This document shows, piece after piece, positions 33,801-39,078 of a stretch of DNA of 64,000 nucleotides. Source of the stretch: Breviolum minutum Mf 1.05b.01. Taxonomy: Eukaryota > Sar > Dinophyceae > Suessiales > Symbiodiniaceae. The stretch spans positions 72,146 through 136,145 of the forward strand of contig DF239163.1 of NCBI GenBank assembly GCA_000507305.1, read 5' to 3'. A program made the position numbers and the translations under genes. The notes under the pieces are model-generated. The model did no database searches, had not been told where the DNA came from, and saw only the letters and a program-made list of their open reading frames with translations. Each line of letters begins with the position of its first letter. Position 1 is the stretch's first letter.

Positions 33801-34214
33801 CACTTGTTAGATTCTATTCTACTGCTTGGTTCATAAAGATCCTTCTAATGGCTGAATAAAATCATCCCCCATAATACTCGAGGTAATGTTTTCATCCCCT
33901 GAGCCCCCAAACATAACCATTAAGTCCGCAGTTCGCCCTCTATTTTTCATGTTGGGCCTTTAAATTCAAAAGAGCCCATGTTTTGATTTTAGCATCCCCC
34001 ATCCCGAAAGCATAGAAATTTATAAACCAACCTTTCGGGGCGGGCCTTCATCCCCATCCTACACCCCACCCCAACCCCAAACCCCCAACCATCCGGAACC
34101 CCGGTTGGTGTTTACTACCCACGGCACCATTCTCCAGCTTGGAGAACTCGAACTTGGGTGGAACCAAGGCGGCAGCAGGTGGATCCAACAAGATGCTACG
34201 ATCCAAAGTACTGC
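9947..34214 (-). CDS. QCR2: Cytochrome bc1 complex core subunit 2 (M16 family), 21 exons, N-terminus not found
   Basis: This spliced gene encodes the inner-membrane complex III core-2 subunit, an M16 metallopeptidase-fold protein that scaffolds the bc1 complex. It is related to the alpha subunit of the mitochondrial processing peptidase. Twenty-one exons from 34214 down to 9947 keep phase at every junction and give 452 residues plus stop, close to family length without the transit peptide. Landmarks in order: FSKLENGIKIAS; LFVHAGARFE; NLGVAHMTSLMGF, where the zinc motif HxxEH is absent, so it is non-catalytic; VGNVLFPR; YFTPETVRGYLLDHFAPERM; the Gly-rich GGGTAAYTGIGAG; AFNTSYSDAGLFGVYGVGQA; and IAAFGDIHAV near the C-terminus. 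The segment from NPFVES to GKYGSAA follows animal UQCRC2 most closely. Every acceptor is AG|G; donors are mostly GT, with two GC and one GA. A dual role as MPP-alpha cannot be excluded. First exon(s) with the mitochondrial targeting peptide must lie upstream of 34.2 kb. Confidence 0.93.
10522..10590 (-). CDS. QCR2: QCR2 exon 20
   Basis: CATCAG|GTGGCAG acceptor and GCG|GTGCCT donor. Reads VAACATKMLSSKLSIAAFGD then IHA, the conserved strand and Gly-Asp turn near the end of M16 core subunits. Confidence 0.93.
10623..10720. repeat. Foldback element, family B, in QCR2 intron 19
   Basis: GCCCATAGCATCCATGTATGG and the inverse ATGCCATACATAATGG. It lies 32 bp upstream of exon 20 (transcript sense). 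Confidence 0.8.
11264..11361. repeat. Foldback element, family A, in QCR2 intron 19
   Basis: CTAGATGGTGGTTTCAACTC to TCTTTGAAACCGCCACCC, with GTCAAAATGGGAGTCTTCCC inside. Confidence 0.85.
12164..12273. repeat. Foldback element, family A, in QCR2 intron 19
   Basis: CCTGGTTGGTGGTTAAACCAA to TTGGAAACCACCAACC. The outer tetranucleotides are CCTG rather than CTAG. Confidence 0.8.
12483..12595. repeat. Foldback element, family H, in QCR2 intron 19
   Basis: CTTGGATGTCCCAGGAAG and the inverse CTTCCCGGGACATCCAAG bound an interior reading GGGGTATATTGGGATTATAA. A right half with the same interior occurs at 34.39-34.49 kb. Confidence 0.8.
12656..12710 (-). CDS. QCR2: QCR2 exon 19
   Basis: CCGAG|GTATGG acceptor, GAG|GTGCCC donor. 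Encodes YGSAAEFAKIIDGVTEAE. The splice to exon 20 gives TEAE-VAACATKM in frame. Confidence 0.93.
13426..13477. repeat. ATC trinucleotide microsatellite in QCR2 intron 18
   Basis: Tandem ATC/CAT units with one CATAAT interruption. It is one of several trinucleotide arrays in the window. Confidence 0.9.
13831..13889 (-). CDS. QCR2: QCR2 exon 18
   Basis: GTTCAG|GCGGAT acceptor, AA|GTTCGG donor. Reads ADKDGELMMDMGQQLLMTG. It corresponds to the segment after the conserved K-x-x-L-K-x helix in UQCRC2. Confidence 0.92.
14314..14413. repeat. Foldback element, family G, in QCR2 intron 17
   Basis: GGGTTTCCTAAAATGGTTG with the inverse CCACCGTTTAAAGGAAAC. The interior GGTTTTCCTACTGAAAATG recurs at 26.13 and 51.87 kb. 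Confidence 0.8.
15084..15134 (-). CDS. QCR2: QCR2 exon 17
   Basis: GATCAG|GAGGAA acceptor, CGACAG|GTGGAC donor. Encodes EELAKAKAMLKGKMLRQ, the helix equivalent to the AKNKLK segment of animal core 2. Confidence 0.93.
15349..15452. repeat. Foldback element, family C (ATACCC-type), in QCR2 intron 16
   Basis: TCCCCCAGAAATCTAACATAG with the inverse CCACGTTAGTTTTCGGGG, and an inner ATACCAAAA/TTTTGGGTAT pair. Confidence 0.75.
15591..15611. repeat. Short perfect palindrome
   Basis: GTAGGTGGTT-GAACCACCTAC. It resembles the outer arms of family A joined with the interior lost, so it is possibly an excision product. Confidence 0.6.
16127..16214. repeat. Foldback element, family C variant, in QCR2 intron 16
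   Basis: GTTTAACATGGAACCTGA and the inverse TCAGGTTCCATGTTAAAC form long perfect inner arms. The outer TACC and GGTA match the family ends. It lies 55 bp downstream of exon 16 (transcript sense). Confidence 0.85.
16270..16329 (-). CDS. QCR2: QCR2 exon 16
   Basis: CTTCAG|GCGGGT acceptor, TCCAAG|GTGGGA donor. Reads AGDMAKAMASALKSTSSVSK, aligned with the AAGDVIKAA region of animal UQCRC2. Confidence 0.94.
17497..17548 (-). CDS. QCR2: QCR2 exon 15
   Basis: GGGAG|GTACTC acceptor, GACAAG|GTCATG donor. Encodes YSDAGLFGVYGVGQADK, the most strongly conserved SYSD(S/A/T)GLFG signature of the C-terminal M16 domain. Confidence 0.95.
18081..18203. repeat. 62-bp tandem duplication in QCR2 intron 14
   Basis: Two adjacent copies begin TCAACGGTCAACAAGAAG and TCAACGGTGAACAAGAAG (starts 18081 and 18143). 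They share ATTCAACCAACTTCAATTTA and differ at only a handful of bases. Confidence 0.9.
18430..18479 (-). CDS. QCR2: QCR2 exon 14
   Basis: GGCCAG|GTGGTG acceptor, CTC|GTGAGC donor. Reads VVKQNPFVESCMAFNT and splits the Ser codon that joins exon 15 (FNTS-YSDAG). Confidence 0.95.
18752..18838. repeat. GTT/GCT trinucleotide microsatellite in QCR2 intron 13
   Basis: About 29 GTT-type units with GCT interruptions near the 3' end. Poly-Asn, poly-Gln and poly-Val frames here are artefacts. Confidence 0.95.
19468..19539 (-). CDS. QCR2: QCR2 exon 13
   Basis: ATCCAG|GAGATT acceptor, ACTACG|GTGCCG donor. Encodes ILGGGTAAYTGIGAG and TSRLSTT, the glycine-rich loop region of MPP-alpha/core-2 proteins, partly degenerate relative to MPP-alpha. 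Confidence 0.95.
20040..20086. repeat. Dispersed repeat shared with 32545-32592
   Basis: GGTCACGTTTTCACCATCC and CACCAGCAGAATTGCCAGG occur in the same order at both places. Weaker similarity extends upstream to about 19979. Both copies sit in QCR2 introns. Confidence 0.8.
20320..20428. repeat. Foldback element, family C, in QCR2 intron 12
   Basis: TACCCTCCCTGAAACTAACA and an inverse GCTATGTTTGTTTACCAGAGG. The interior GGTTGGAAGACTAGTTCCC and TTTTGGGA match other copies. Confidence 0.85.
20986..21084. repeat. Foldback element, family A, in QCR2 intron 12
   Basis: CTGGTTGGTGGTTTCAACCC to TTTGAAACCACCACCTAG. Confidence 0.9.
21274..21373. repeat. Foldback element, family A, in QCR2 intron 12
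   Basis: CTAGTTGGTGGTTTCAACCC to ATTTGAAACCACCACCTAG. It ends 46 bp before exon 12 on the plus coordinate scale and is a near-complete, little-diverged copy. Confidence 0.92.
21419..21473 (-). CDS. QCR2: QCR2 exon 12 (followed by a GA donor)
   Basis: ATCAAG|GTTGG acceptor. The exon ends ATTCAG before GAGAAA, so the intron starts with GA. Encodes LESVAFGQAELAPVALIQ, joining exon 11 (HLALG) and exon 13 (EILGGG). It corresponds to AESAVAG...SVLQ in animal UQCRC2. Confidence 0.93.
21709..21799. repeat. Foldback element, family B, in QCR2 intron 11
   Basis: CCCATACCATCATGTATGGTA and the inverse TATACCATACATGCATGC. A degenerate B-like stretch also lies at about 21512-21583. Confidence 0.8.
22171..22259. 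repeat. Foldback element, family C variant with perfect 24-bp arms, in QCR2 intron 11
   Basis: AGTTTAACAGTTCGCCCCTG continuing AAAA at 22171-22194 is exactly mirrored at 22236-22259. The loop contains GGTTGGAAGACTACTTTCC. Confidence 0.92.
22453..22506. repeat. Small inverted repeat
   Basis: AAAACCCTGC and GCAGGGTTTT flank AGCTCCAAATC. A related string (AATCAAAACCTGCGGG...AGCTCCAAAT) occurs near 30.17 kb. Confidence 0.55.
22784..22848 (-). CDS. QCR2: QCR2 exon 11
   Basis: TTACCAG|GCCAGC acceptor, CTTGG|GTCTGG donor. Reads ASYTGGDMRLEGSSPYCHLA then L. YTGGDMR-x-x is the family 'Y-x-GGE/D-R' turn. Confidence 0.94.
23814..23918. repeat. Foldback element, family C (ATACCC-type), in QCR2 intron 10
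   Basis: TACACCCCCGAAAACGAACATG with the inverse CTATGTTAGTTTCCAGTAGGG, and an inner GGATACCCAAAA/TTTTTGGTATC pair. It ends 36 bp from exon 10. Confidence 0.85.
23954..24006 (-). CDS. QCR2: QCR2 exon 10
   Basis: CCCAG|GATCC acceptor, GTGAAG|GTTCGT donor. Encodes SFADYNAIPLKKREEVK, with the split Arg codon shared with exon 9. Confidence 0.94.
24688..24809 (-). CDS. QCR2: QCR2 exon 9
   Basis: GGTCAG|GTCCATG acceptor, ATGC|GTTACC donor. It is the longest exon (122 nt). Includes YFTPETVRGYLLDHFAPERM, then VFVGVNVAHSELTKW, the helix and beta strand typical of the N-terminal M16 domain. Confidence 0.96.
24831..24956. repeat. Foldback element, family D, in QCR2 intron 8
   Basis: TACTGTTGATGGTTCAGAAA and the exact inverse TTTCTGAACCATCAACAGTA. 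The interior has ACCTCAACTGGTGAACGCC. It starts 21 bp upstream of exon 9. Confidence 0.92.
25184..25273. repeat. Foldback element, family A (partial right end), in QCR2 intron 8
   Basis: GTTTGTGGTTTCAACCCG to CATATTTGAAACCATCAG, with interior GTCAAATTTGATCATTTCCC. Confidence 0.8.
25325..25420. repeat. Foldback element, family A (diverged), in QCR2 intron 8
   Basis: TTGGTGGCTTTAACC to CTAAAGCTCCCACC. The family order AAAAATATTGGTCAAAGTGG is kept in the interior. Confidence 0.65.
25702..25751 (-). CDS. QCR2: QCR2 exon 8 (followed by a GC donor)
   Basis: TTTTCAG|GCAGCC acceptor. It ends GAGAG before GCTGAC, a GC-type donor required to keep the frame into exon 9 (SER-SMSYFTP). Encodes AAFCNNTLGRSPLMSE. 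Confidence 0.93.
25791..25889. repeat. Foldback element, family A, in QCR2 intron 7
   Basis: CTCGTTGGCGGTTTCAACCC to ACAGTTGAAACCACTACCG, with GTCAAATTGGATCATTTCC inside. Confidence 0.82.
25923..26019. repeat. Foldback element, family B, in QCR2 intron 7
   Basis: ATCCTATACCATGTATGGTA and the right arm GTAAATATACGG then ATCCCATGGATCC. The loop has AATAGTTGATTTGTATGG. Confidence 0.75.
26134..26230. repeat. Foldback element, family G (right arm diverged), in QCR2 intron 7
   Basis: AGGTTTCTCAAAATGGTGG then CCCAACAACAATTGG, as in the copy at 14.3 kb. Confidence 0.65.
26312..26583 (+). pseudogene. Broken, AT-rich replication factor C small-subunit fragment inside QCR2 intron 7
   Basis: The plus strand carries three consecutive blocks in three frames. 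26312-26474 reads WVEKYKPHSIDEIIGHD then SHILFHGASGTGKAST. About 26475-26543 reads NLMTIKLDASDD. 26545-26583 reads REEIKGLFAEKN. These match, in order, the N-terminal WVEKYRP box, the Walker A P-loop (GxxGxGK, with Ala instead of Thr/Ser after Lys), the ASDD box and the VREEIK helix of clamp-loader RFC small subunits. A TAG at 26489-26491 and two frame changes destroy it, and it is truncated before the Walker B region. GC content is roughly 25-30 percent against about 40 percent around it. It lies antisense to the host gene and stops about 20 bp from exon 7. It could come from an AT-rich large DNA virus of algae or from an AT-rich cellular source; I cannot tell which. Confidence 0.85.
26602..26649 (-). 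CDS. QCR2: QCR2 exon 7
   Basis: GGCCCAG|GGAATT acceptor, CATAAG|GTGCAG donor. Reads GILKNPDSMVNELLHK, equivalent to the QNPQTHVIENLH segment of animal UQCRC2. The plus-strand open frame over these bases is a shadow. Confidence 0.95.
27039..27127. repeat. Foldback element, family A, in QCR2 intron 6
   Basis: CCAGGTGATGGTGTCATTCAA to TTTGAAACCACCACCTAG. The left arm is more diverged than the right. Confidence 0.8.
27922..27961. repeat. Perfect short hairpin in QCR2 intron 6
   Basis: AGCAACTCTGGTG (27922-27934) is exactly mirrored by C-ACCAGAGTTGCT (27949-27961). A second small palindrome (CTGGTGCTGGCAGCACCAG) is nested inside. It is not part of families A-H. Confidence 0.8.
28208..28277 (-). 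CDS. QCR2: QCR2 exon 6
   Basis: CTCCAAG|GCC acceptor, TACAAG|GTATAC donor. Reads PWEVRSAHGDVKTDKEAGRQ then RYK. 'xWEV' matches the RRWEVADL position of animal core 2. Confidence 0.9.
29762..29829 (-). CDS. QCR2: QCR2 exon 5 (3' boundary anomalous)
   Basis: TGTGGAG|GTCGAT acceptor. Encodes VDVQREMLPYVVPLMVGNVL then FP and the first two bases (CG) of an Arg codon. Frame into exon 6 needs CG|, but the following intron then begins TTTTTTG. A GT exists only one base earlier (C|GTTTTTT), so either a base is missing here or the donor is non-canonical. Confidence 0.9.
30004..30114. repeat. Foldback element, family C (diverged), in QCR2 intron 4
   Basis: GCTCCGTGAAATTAACAGC and the right arm CAGGTGCTATGTTGGTTTCAGGGAGG. 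The interior CCAAAAAGGAAAGTCATCTTCC is diagnostic of the family. Confidence 0.75.
30304..30440. repeat. Inverted-repeat element with 23-bp ends, single copy in window, in QCR2 intron 4
   Basis: TTGGGTACCCTTGGGAGAGT(ACC) at 30304-30326 and its inverse at 30418-30440 differ at one position. The loop has no similarity to the other families. It ends 78 bp from the exon 4 donor side. Confidence 0.85.
30518..30596 (-). CDS. QCR2: QCR2 exon 4 (followed by a GC donor)
   Basis: CGGCAG|GACGGTG acceptor. It ends TATCAG before GCAAGG, a GC-type donor. Reads TVKTLEQMGADQSAKVTAGR then EEILYQ, the conserved K-x-x-E-x-x-G-x-x...REE-x-x-Y segment. Confidence 0.95.
30711..30750. repeat. TA microsatellite in QCR2 intron 3
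   Basis: Alternating TA run followed by ACATATACGTATACAT. Confidence 0.8.
31535..31643 (-). CDS. QCR2: QCR2 exon 3
   Basis: CGCCAG|GTCTTT acceptor, TTGAG|GTTTCG donor. Reads LFVHAGARFESSANLGVAH, then MTSLMGFRSTAHLSHL. The position of the M16 zinc ligands HxxEH is occupied by HMTSL, as expected for a non-catalytic core/alpha subunit. Confidence 0.96.
32545..32592. repeat. Dispersed repeat shared with 20040-20086
   Basis: GGTCACGTTTTCACCATCC then CACCAGCAGAATTGCCAGG. It lies in QCR2 intron 2, while the partner is in intron 12. Confidence 0.8.
32676..32723 (-). CDS. QCR2: QCR2 exon 2
   Basis: CGCCAG|GTATC acceptor, CTTG|GTGGGG donor. Reads IKIASVDKQGLTARL, equivalent to LVIASLENYSPVSRIG in animals. 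Confidence 0.95.
32804..32913. repeat. Foldback element, family C (ATACCC-type), in QCR2 intron 1
   Basis: TGTACCCACTCAAATCAAACAT and the right arm TATCTATCTTAAATTTCGGGG then TGTAC. Confidence 0.7.
32938..33070. repeat. Foldback element, family F, in QCR2 intron 1
   Basis: GTGGGCCCTACCAGTTATAAA and the inverse AATGGTAGGGGCCCACGTTG. The interior has repeated GTTATAATTATAA and GGGTTACAACCCC motifs. Confidence 0.85.
33071..34127. other. QCR2 intron 1 remainder, nothing recognised
   Basis: No foldback family member, exon or RNA gene could be supported in this stretch. Open frames near 33.38-33.70 kb overlap on both strands without AG|G boundaries. Confidence 0.5.
34128..34214 (-). CDS. QCR2: QCR2 exon 1 of those found (5' boundary tentative)
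   Basis: GAATG|GTGCCG donor. Reads ILLDPPAAALVPPKFEFSKL then EN and the first base of a Gly codon. The frame stays open upstream to an ATG at 34320, but an ACCAG|GC acceptor at 34215-34216 fits the gene's style. The preceding exon would carry the targeting peptide. A GTGAGG donor ending at 34939 (after ...APWHPFV in one frame) is a possible partner, not proven. Confidence 0.8.
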
Positions 34215-34392
34215 CTGGTTGGTTTCGGCGAGGGGGGCGAACCCCAATGGGTACCACTTGGATGTCCCCGGGGGGGCGGAAGTTGGGATCATAAGTTAGT
34301 ACATGAATTGAAAAATACATGGCTAACCGTCCCTACATATTGGGTTTACCAGGACCCTTTACTCATCTACCTTTTGGTGTCTTTGCCATCTA

Positions 34393-34485
34393 TGAAGAAT
34401 CTTACTTCTACATGGGGTATATTAGGGCTATTAACCCACTGATCCTAACCTTTGATCCTAACTTCCTGAAACATCCAAGGGATCA
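34393..34485. repeat. Right half of family H element
   Basis: Interior GGGGTATATTAGGGCTATTAA and the right arm CTTCCTGAAACATCCAAGG match the element at 12.48-12.60 kb. The left arm is missing. Confidence 0.6.
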
Positions 34486-34532
34486 GATTCGTCCCGGATC
34501 AACAAATGATGGGGTTCCTGGAAAACTCCTAT

Positions 34533-34608
34533 CCCATAGGATCCATGTATGGTAGATTTACCTACATTTACCAAAAACATGATGATTGAAACAATGTAGG
34601 TATTGGGG
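34533..34608. repeat. Left half of family B element
   Basis: CCCATAGGATCCATGTATGG then ATTTACCTACATTTACC. The right arm is degenerate (CAATGTAGGTA). Confidence 0.65.
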
Positions 34609-34959
34609 GTCTGAAATGGTACAGGGTGGAAAGGTCTTATTCTAGACCTTTAGTAGTTGGGGGGATGTCTTCCAAGAATCAATTTCCAAGGGATATGTTG
34701 TAGTCCAGTGCGACTTGCAGTGGAGCAGTGAAGATTTTTGTTCAAGGACTCTTCCTACATGAACAGGTTATACCTGTACCCCAGTTTACAATATCGCCTA
34801 TTAAACCCAATAGATTTCAAATGTGGCGACGCGAATCCAAGTAAACATCCAAAACTACCACAGTTGTTTTTTTCGGATTCTGTTTGAGCTACTACAAGCT
34901 CACTCCCTGGGTCGTCCCGGGGACTTGACGTACCTCACCAACAAAAGGGTGCCATGGTG

Positions 34960-36935
34960 CAAATGCTTGAAGCCACCAACCACATGCAACCGCCACCTAT
35001 ACCCTATGCTTTCTAGTTCAGTGGAAATTGCATCTTCACACTTCACCATTTGATAATTTGATTATACAGAAGGTGAACAAAAACATGCACAAGTCAAAAC
35101 TGGTTAGTTCATCTTCCCAAAATTTCAAGGTGAGAATACCCAACCCAAAATATAGTTTGAAACAAAACTTGTATATAAATATATACCTGGAACCCAAATG
35201 GGGCCCCTTGTTTGTTTGGAATTTCGGCCTTCTGTTGGAAGATTCAACCCCCAAAACAAAGGACAAAAAGGTCCCTTTTCGGTATATCTATCTAGACATC
35301 CGCGAAACGTGTTACCTTTCCACTGAATCCACCCCGGTGGAGTTGGACCCTTGGAAACCGTTAGATCGATCCCTTGGGAAACGAAACGAACGCGGGTTCG
35401 TTCGAAACCACACCTTGATAAGGATTCGGAACGGACCTTACAGGTGGGCGGCTTAAGGGCACCGGATGAAATCTTGGTTGGCTAAGGTTTCTGGGATGTT
35501 TCCCCCATTTCATGTGAGCTCCCGGAAGATATGAGCTGGAAATTTCCATGGAAAAAACTGGGATGTTACGTTCCCTATTTCTTGGTTGGTTGGTGAATTG
35601 GGGGATATGTGTTAGCTAACCAGCATCCCCCCAGGGAATTCACATATCCAATTCAAAGGTAGCTGGGAAGATGATGTTCCTCTTCCATAGGTGGGATATG
35701 TTAGTTACCAGGAAGGTAAATCACCAAGAGTAGTGACATGTCACACAGGAAAAATGAACCAAATAATTGTGTAGGATGAAGTTGTTTTCGCTGCTCGATT
35801 ATCAGCTAAAGATTTCTTTGCGGGCGGGTGATTTGGGATTTCCTGCCATTATGAGAATGAAAGGGAGTTTCCCTGAAACTTCCACATCACCATCTCAAAA
35901 CCTAGCCCATTTGATGGACAAAGTCATCCCAGTTGAGTTTTTCAGCCGTTTTAAGACCACAGGGTTTTCCGATGTTTCAACTGGTGGCTTGCCACTCCGT
36001 GTGTTGGGATTCCTGGATGGGCTGGTTGTTTGTTTACCTGAGAAAATCACTAGATCCCTTAAGGCCAACCAGCTACAACCCCCAAAAAGACACCCGTTTT
36101 TTTCCCGTTTCGTATCTCTTCATGTCGCCTTGAGGAGTTGTACTGTATCTCTAAGAGGCCCGGACAAAAACTATCGCAAAAACAAGCCTTTAAAAAAAGA
36201 CTGTTATGTCAATTCATGATAGTGAAGAGGTACCGGTACTGCTGATGCTTCAGAAACCAGCATTTTTTTGTTGCATGCCAGGTGCTTGGCCAAAATTTCC
36301 ATCAACAGCATCTCATGACATCTCTTGGAGTTTTCCCCCCTCACCGAGAATCCATTTGAAAAGTGCAATTTGCGTAAACGTCCACTGCTAGTGGAGAGCA
36401 CATTGACTTTATCAAGAGACAAAAGAAATTTTCATAAGGAAGTATGGCCAAATCTACGAAGCTTGTATTAAGTGTGAGGCTGCCAGGTTTCCTTCGTTTT
36501 ACACTCTGGCAAACCAACATGGCAATGAAACATGCACCATTTGAAGATGTATTTCCTAGTCAGAAATGTGAAGATATCCATTGCTACGTTAATAATCTCC
36601 CAGGTTTGCCTGTGCCTGAACTTGTTTGGTGAGTGAAGATTTGTTTGACGTCTCCCGCAGCCCCCGGTGGAAGCCCATGTCTGAGTGCTGTAAAAAAACT
36701 GCTCCAACTCAAACATCTTTGCATTTAAGAGCTGGCTAAGGCCACCTTTTTCAATAGAGTCTGTTGAAATCCTACCCTGCAACAGATTTTTTTTGTGTAA
36801 AAAAAAACACCTGCCATCTTCCTACATCAACTGACCAAGCAAGTTGTCAATTTTCATCCCGCAGTCGTTAAATAAGTACTCCGGCCCCCATGTGTTTAGG
36901 GGATGTTCCGACTTTTCTTTTAAAATTTTGTTTCA
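34960..36935. other. No gene confirmed; palindrome and open frames only
   Basis: At 35.38-35.41 kb GAAACGAACGCG and the facing GTTCGTTCGAAAC form a small inverted repeat. A minus-strand frame at 36.26-36.32 kb reads CHEMLLMEILAKHLAC and looks coding, but without clean splice sites. Otherwise I see nothing assignable. Confidence 0.4.
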
Positions 36936-37050
36936 TACACCCCCCGAAAAACTAACATGGATACCCAAAAAAAAATGGTATTAGAAAAGGTGGAATCCTT
37001 CTAAAAATATGGTCATTTTTGGGTATCTGGCTGTTAAATTTCTGGAGGGT
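36936..37050. repeat. Foldback element, family C (ATACCC-type)
   Basis: TACACCCCCCGAAAAACTAA then CATGGATACCCAAAA, mirrored by TTTTTGGGTATC and GTTAAATTTCTGGAGGG. Confidence 0.85.
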
Positions 37051-37783
37051 CAGAAAGAAACACCCTCCAAAAATCCACGGGCGGACACAATTGAATTAAG
37101 GTTACTAACCTGCCATTTGAGCCACGAGTTGTTTCAACCCTACTTTTCTTTCAAATTTTGTTTCATAAATAAAAATCCCAAGTGACTCTTTGAACTCATA
37201 GAAGTTATAATCCGGCAGCTCCATCATGACCTTCGGTGGACCCATTTTCCAGGTCCGAGCTCAAGGGATGAAAATTTGGGTCCCAAAAACTCGGGCCGGC
37301 CGTTGATGGCTATGAAAAACCAAGGGACCTTTATCCACCAATTAGAAAATAGGGGGTTTACGTAGTACAGTATATATTTATACATTCCAAGGTGGTCATT
37401 ACTCTCCGGATTTCGTCAAACCATCAACAGTGGGATGTGCGTGAAAAAAAAACTGGGGTTTTTAGCTCTGAATTAGTTCCTTAGGTACCTTTTTTCGAGG
37501 GAGCCCGGGTAGCCTTCTCAGATTCCCATGCATCTTGCATCTTGTGAAATTGATGTCTGGTGGGGTGGCAGGTCCTTCAATTAAAACCGACTGAACCGGG
37601 AGGGTTCCAGCTTGAATCAACCAATGTTTTACTTGGTGGCTCCAACAACAACAAAAACATGTGGTTTGATCATGAAAAAGTGGTCTTCTTGAGCACCAAA
37701 AAAAACATCGGATCACAAAAAAATGGGTGGTTGATCCAGTTGATTCCATCAACAATTTCCAGGGAGCCAGTTAAGCATTGTCC

Positions 37784-37890
37784 TATTGTTGATGGCTGAA
37801 ATCCGGCTAACCACTTGATAGGCAGTGTATCCCATTGTTTATACGGTTTTATACATCCCAGGTGGTGCAGGATTTCTTCCATCAACAGTA
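37784..37890. repeat. Foldback element, family D
   Basis: TATTGTTGATGGCTGAAATCC and GATTTCTTCCATCAACAGTA. The interior has GTTTATACGGTTTTATACATCC shared with the 42.1 and 58.2 kb copies. Confidence 0.85.
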
Positions 37891-38809
37891 TGAGTCATAG
37901 ACAATTGGTGATTTGCCAGTTGCGTGGTGTAGCTTTTATAAACAGATTAAGCTACTATGCAAGTCCTTGTCACCTTGTCCCTGATTCGGTCATTTTCTAT
38001 TGTGAGATTCCTTTCAGATAGGCTGCTCACCCACCGACAGTCTAGATGCTTGGCTGATGAAGGCTTTTCACTGTGTGCTTTTCAGATACCCTGCAATAAA
38101 CTAATATATCATGCCCAAAGGGAAAGTCATCTTCCAAAACTGCTTGGAAGGAGGTATGTTAGTTGCCAGGAGAAAATCTCGTCGTTCTCGGGGTTTCAGC
38201 CGGATTGGAGTCACACCAGCCAGCAGGTATCACAAACCACGTAGTTACGTAGGAAACCTGATGCTACTTTTATTAGTCAGTTGTCACCTCGGATAAGACC
38301 CTGGTAAACTGGGTGCAAAATATAAGTTGATACAAGTTGTAGCAATACATCTACATATCATATATACGTTATGTATCTTTTCCATGTCATACAAGTCTTG
38401 GAATCTATCCCCACTCACAATACCACTGGGACAATAGTCTGTTCATGTTCACGGTCCCCTTATCTACTTTTATTAAATCATATTCACCTTTATTCTAGAC
38501 TGGCATATTGTGGCTGGGCTTTTTAAAACAGCCTGCGAAAATTCGGCACATCTTTCTTGTGCCATACTTCAACCATGACGTGCCGACCCAGAACCAATAC
38601 ACGAAAACCTAACAAATCTAACCCTAAAATAGGGATTTGGATTAGATTTGGGAAGATATAATGAATTTCCTTTCCATTCAATTAAAGGGGTGAAAATCTC
38701 AGGTTTCAAAAAAAAAACGTCCATTTTTGCAGGTGGTGCTTTTTTCCCCCATGACTTTTCCGACCACCGAAAAAAAAAAAACACGAAGTCCCTCTGAAAA
38801 AACCCACAC

Positions 38810-38871
38810 CTTCTCCACATCTTCCTTCACAAACTTCACCTTTTTCAGGCCGAAGAGTCGGTTGGGGGTGC
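38810..38871 (-). CDS. Candidate internal exon, unrecognised protein
   Basis: On the minus strand AAG|GCACC acceptor and GAGAAG|GTGTGG donor bound 62 nt reading TPNRLFGLKKVKFVKEDVEK in one open frame. The boundary style is that of the QCR2 exons. I could not connect it to neighbours or recognise the protein. It may belong to a gene lying upstream of QCR2 on the same strand. Confidence 0.5.
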
Positions 38872-38885
38872 CTTACTTTCCATTG

Positions 38886-38991
38886 CCCATAGGATCCATG
38901 GGACGAACGGTATATGTACCGATCCATGAATGGTTGATTTTTATGGTTTTCATGTAGGTAAATATACCGTTCGTCCCATGGATCCTTAGGG
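38886..38991. repeat. Foldback element, family B, distinct subtype
   Basis: CCCATAGGATCCATGGGACG then AACGGTATAT, mirrored by ATATACCGTT and CGTCCCATGGATCCTTAGGG. The arms are about 30 bp with one mismatch, so this is probably a young copy. Confidence 0.92.
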
Positions 38992-39001
38992 ATTGAATCC
39001 T

Positions 39002-39078
39002 GGGTGGTTAATAGGGGTCCTTATATATAATGGTTTATGAAATAATCCCTATAATAAGTGGGTAGTATAATCCCCTCA
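39002..39078. repeat. Dispersed repeat, family E
   Basis: GGTCCTTATATATAATGG, TTATGAAATAATCCC and GTATAATCCCC recur in order at 44.14-44.20 kb and partly at 27.34-27.39 kb. Confidence 0.6.

Noticed and set aside
9947-34214. Calling the M16 gene mitochondrial processing peptidase alpha
   Set aside because: The C-terminal half follows UQCRC2 more closely and the glycine-rich loop departs from MPP-alpha. Core-2 is the better name, with a dual role left open.
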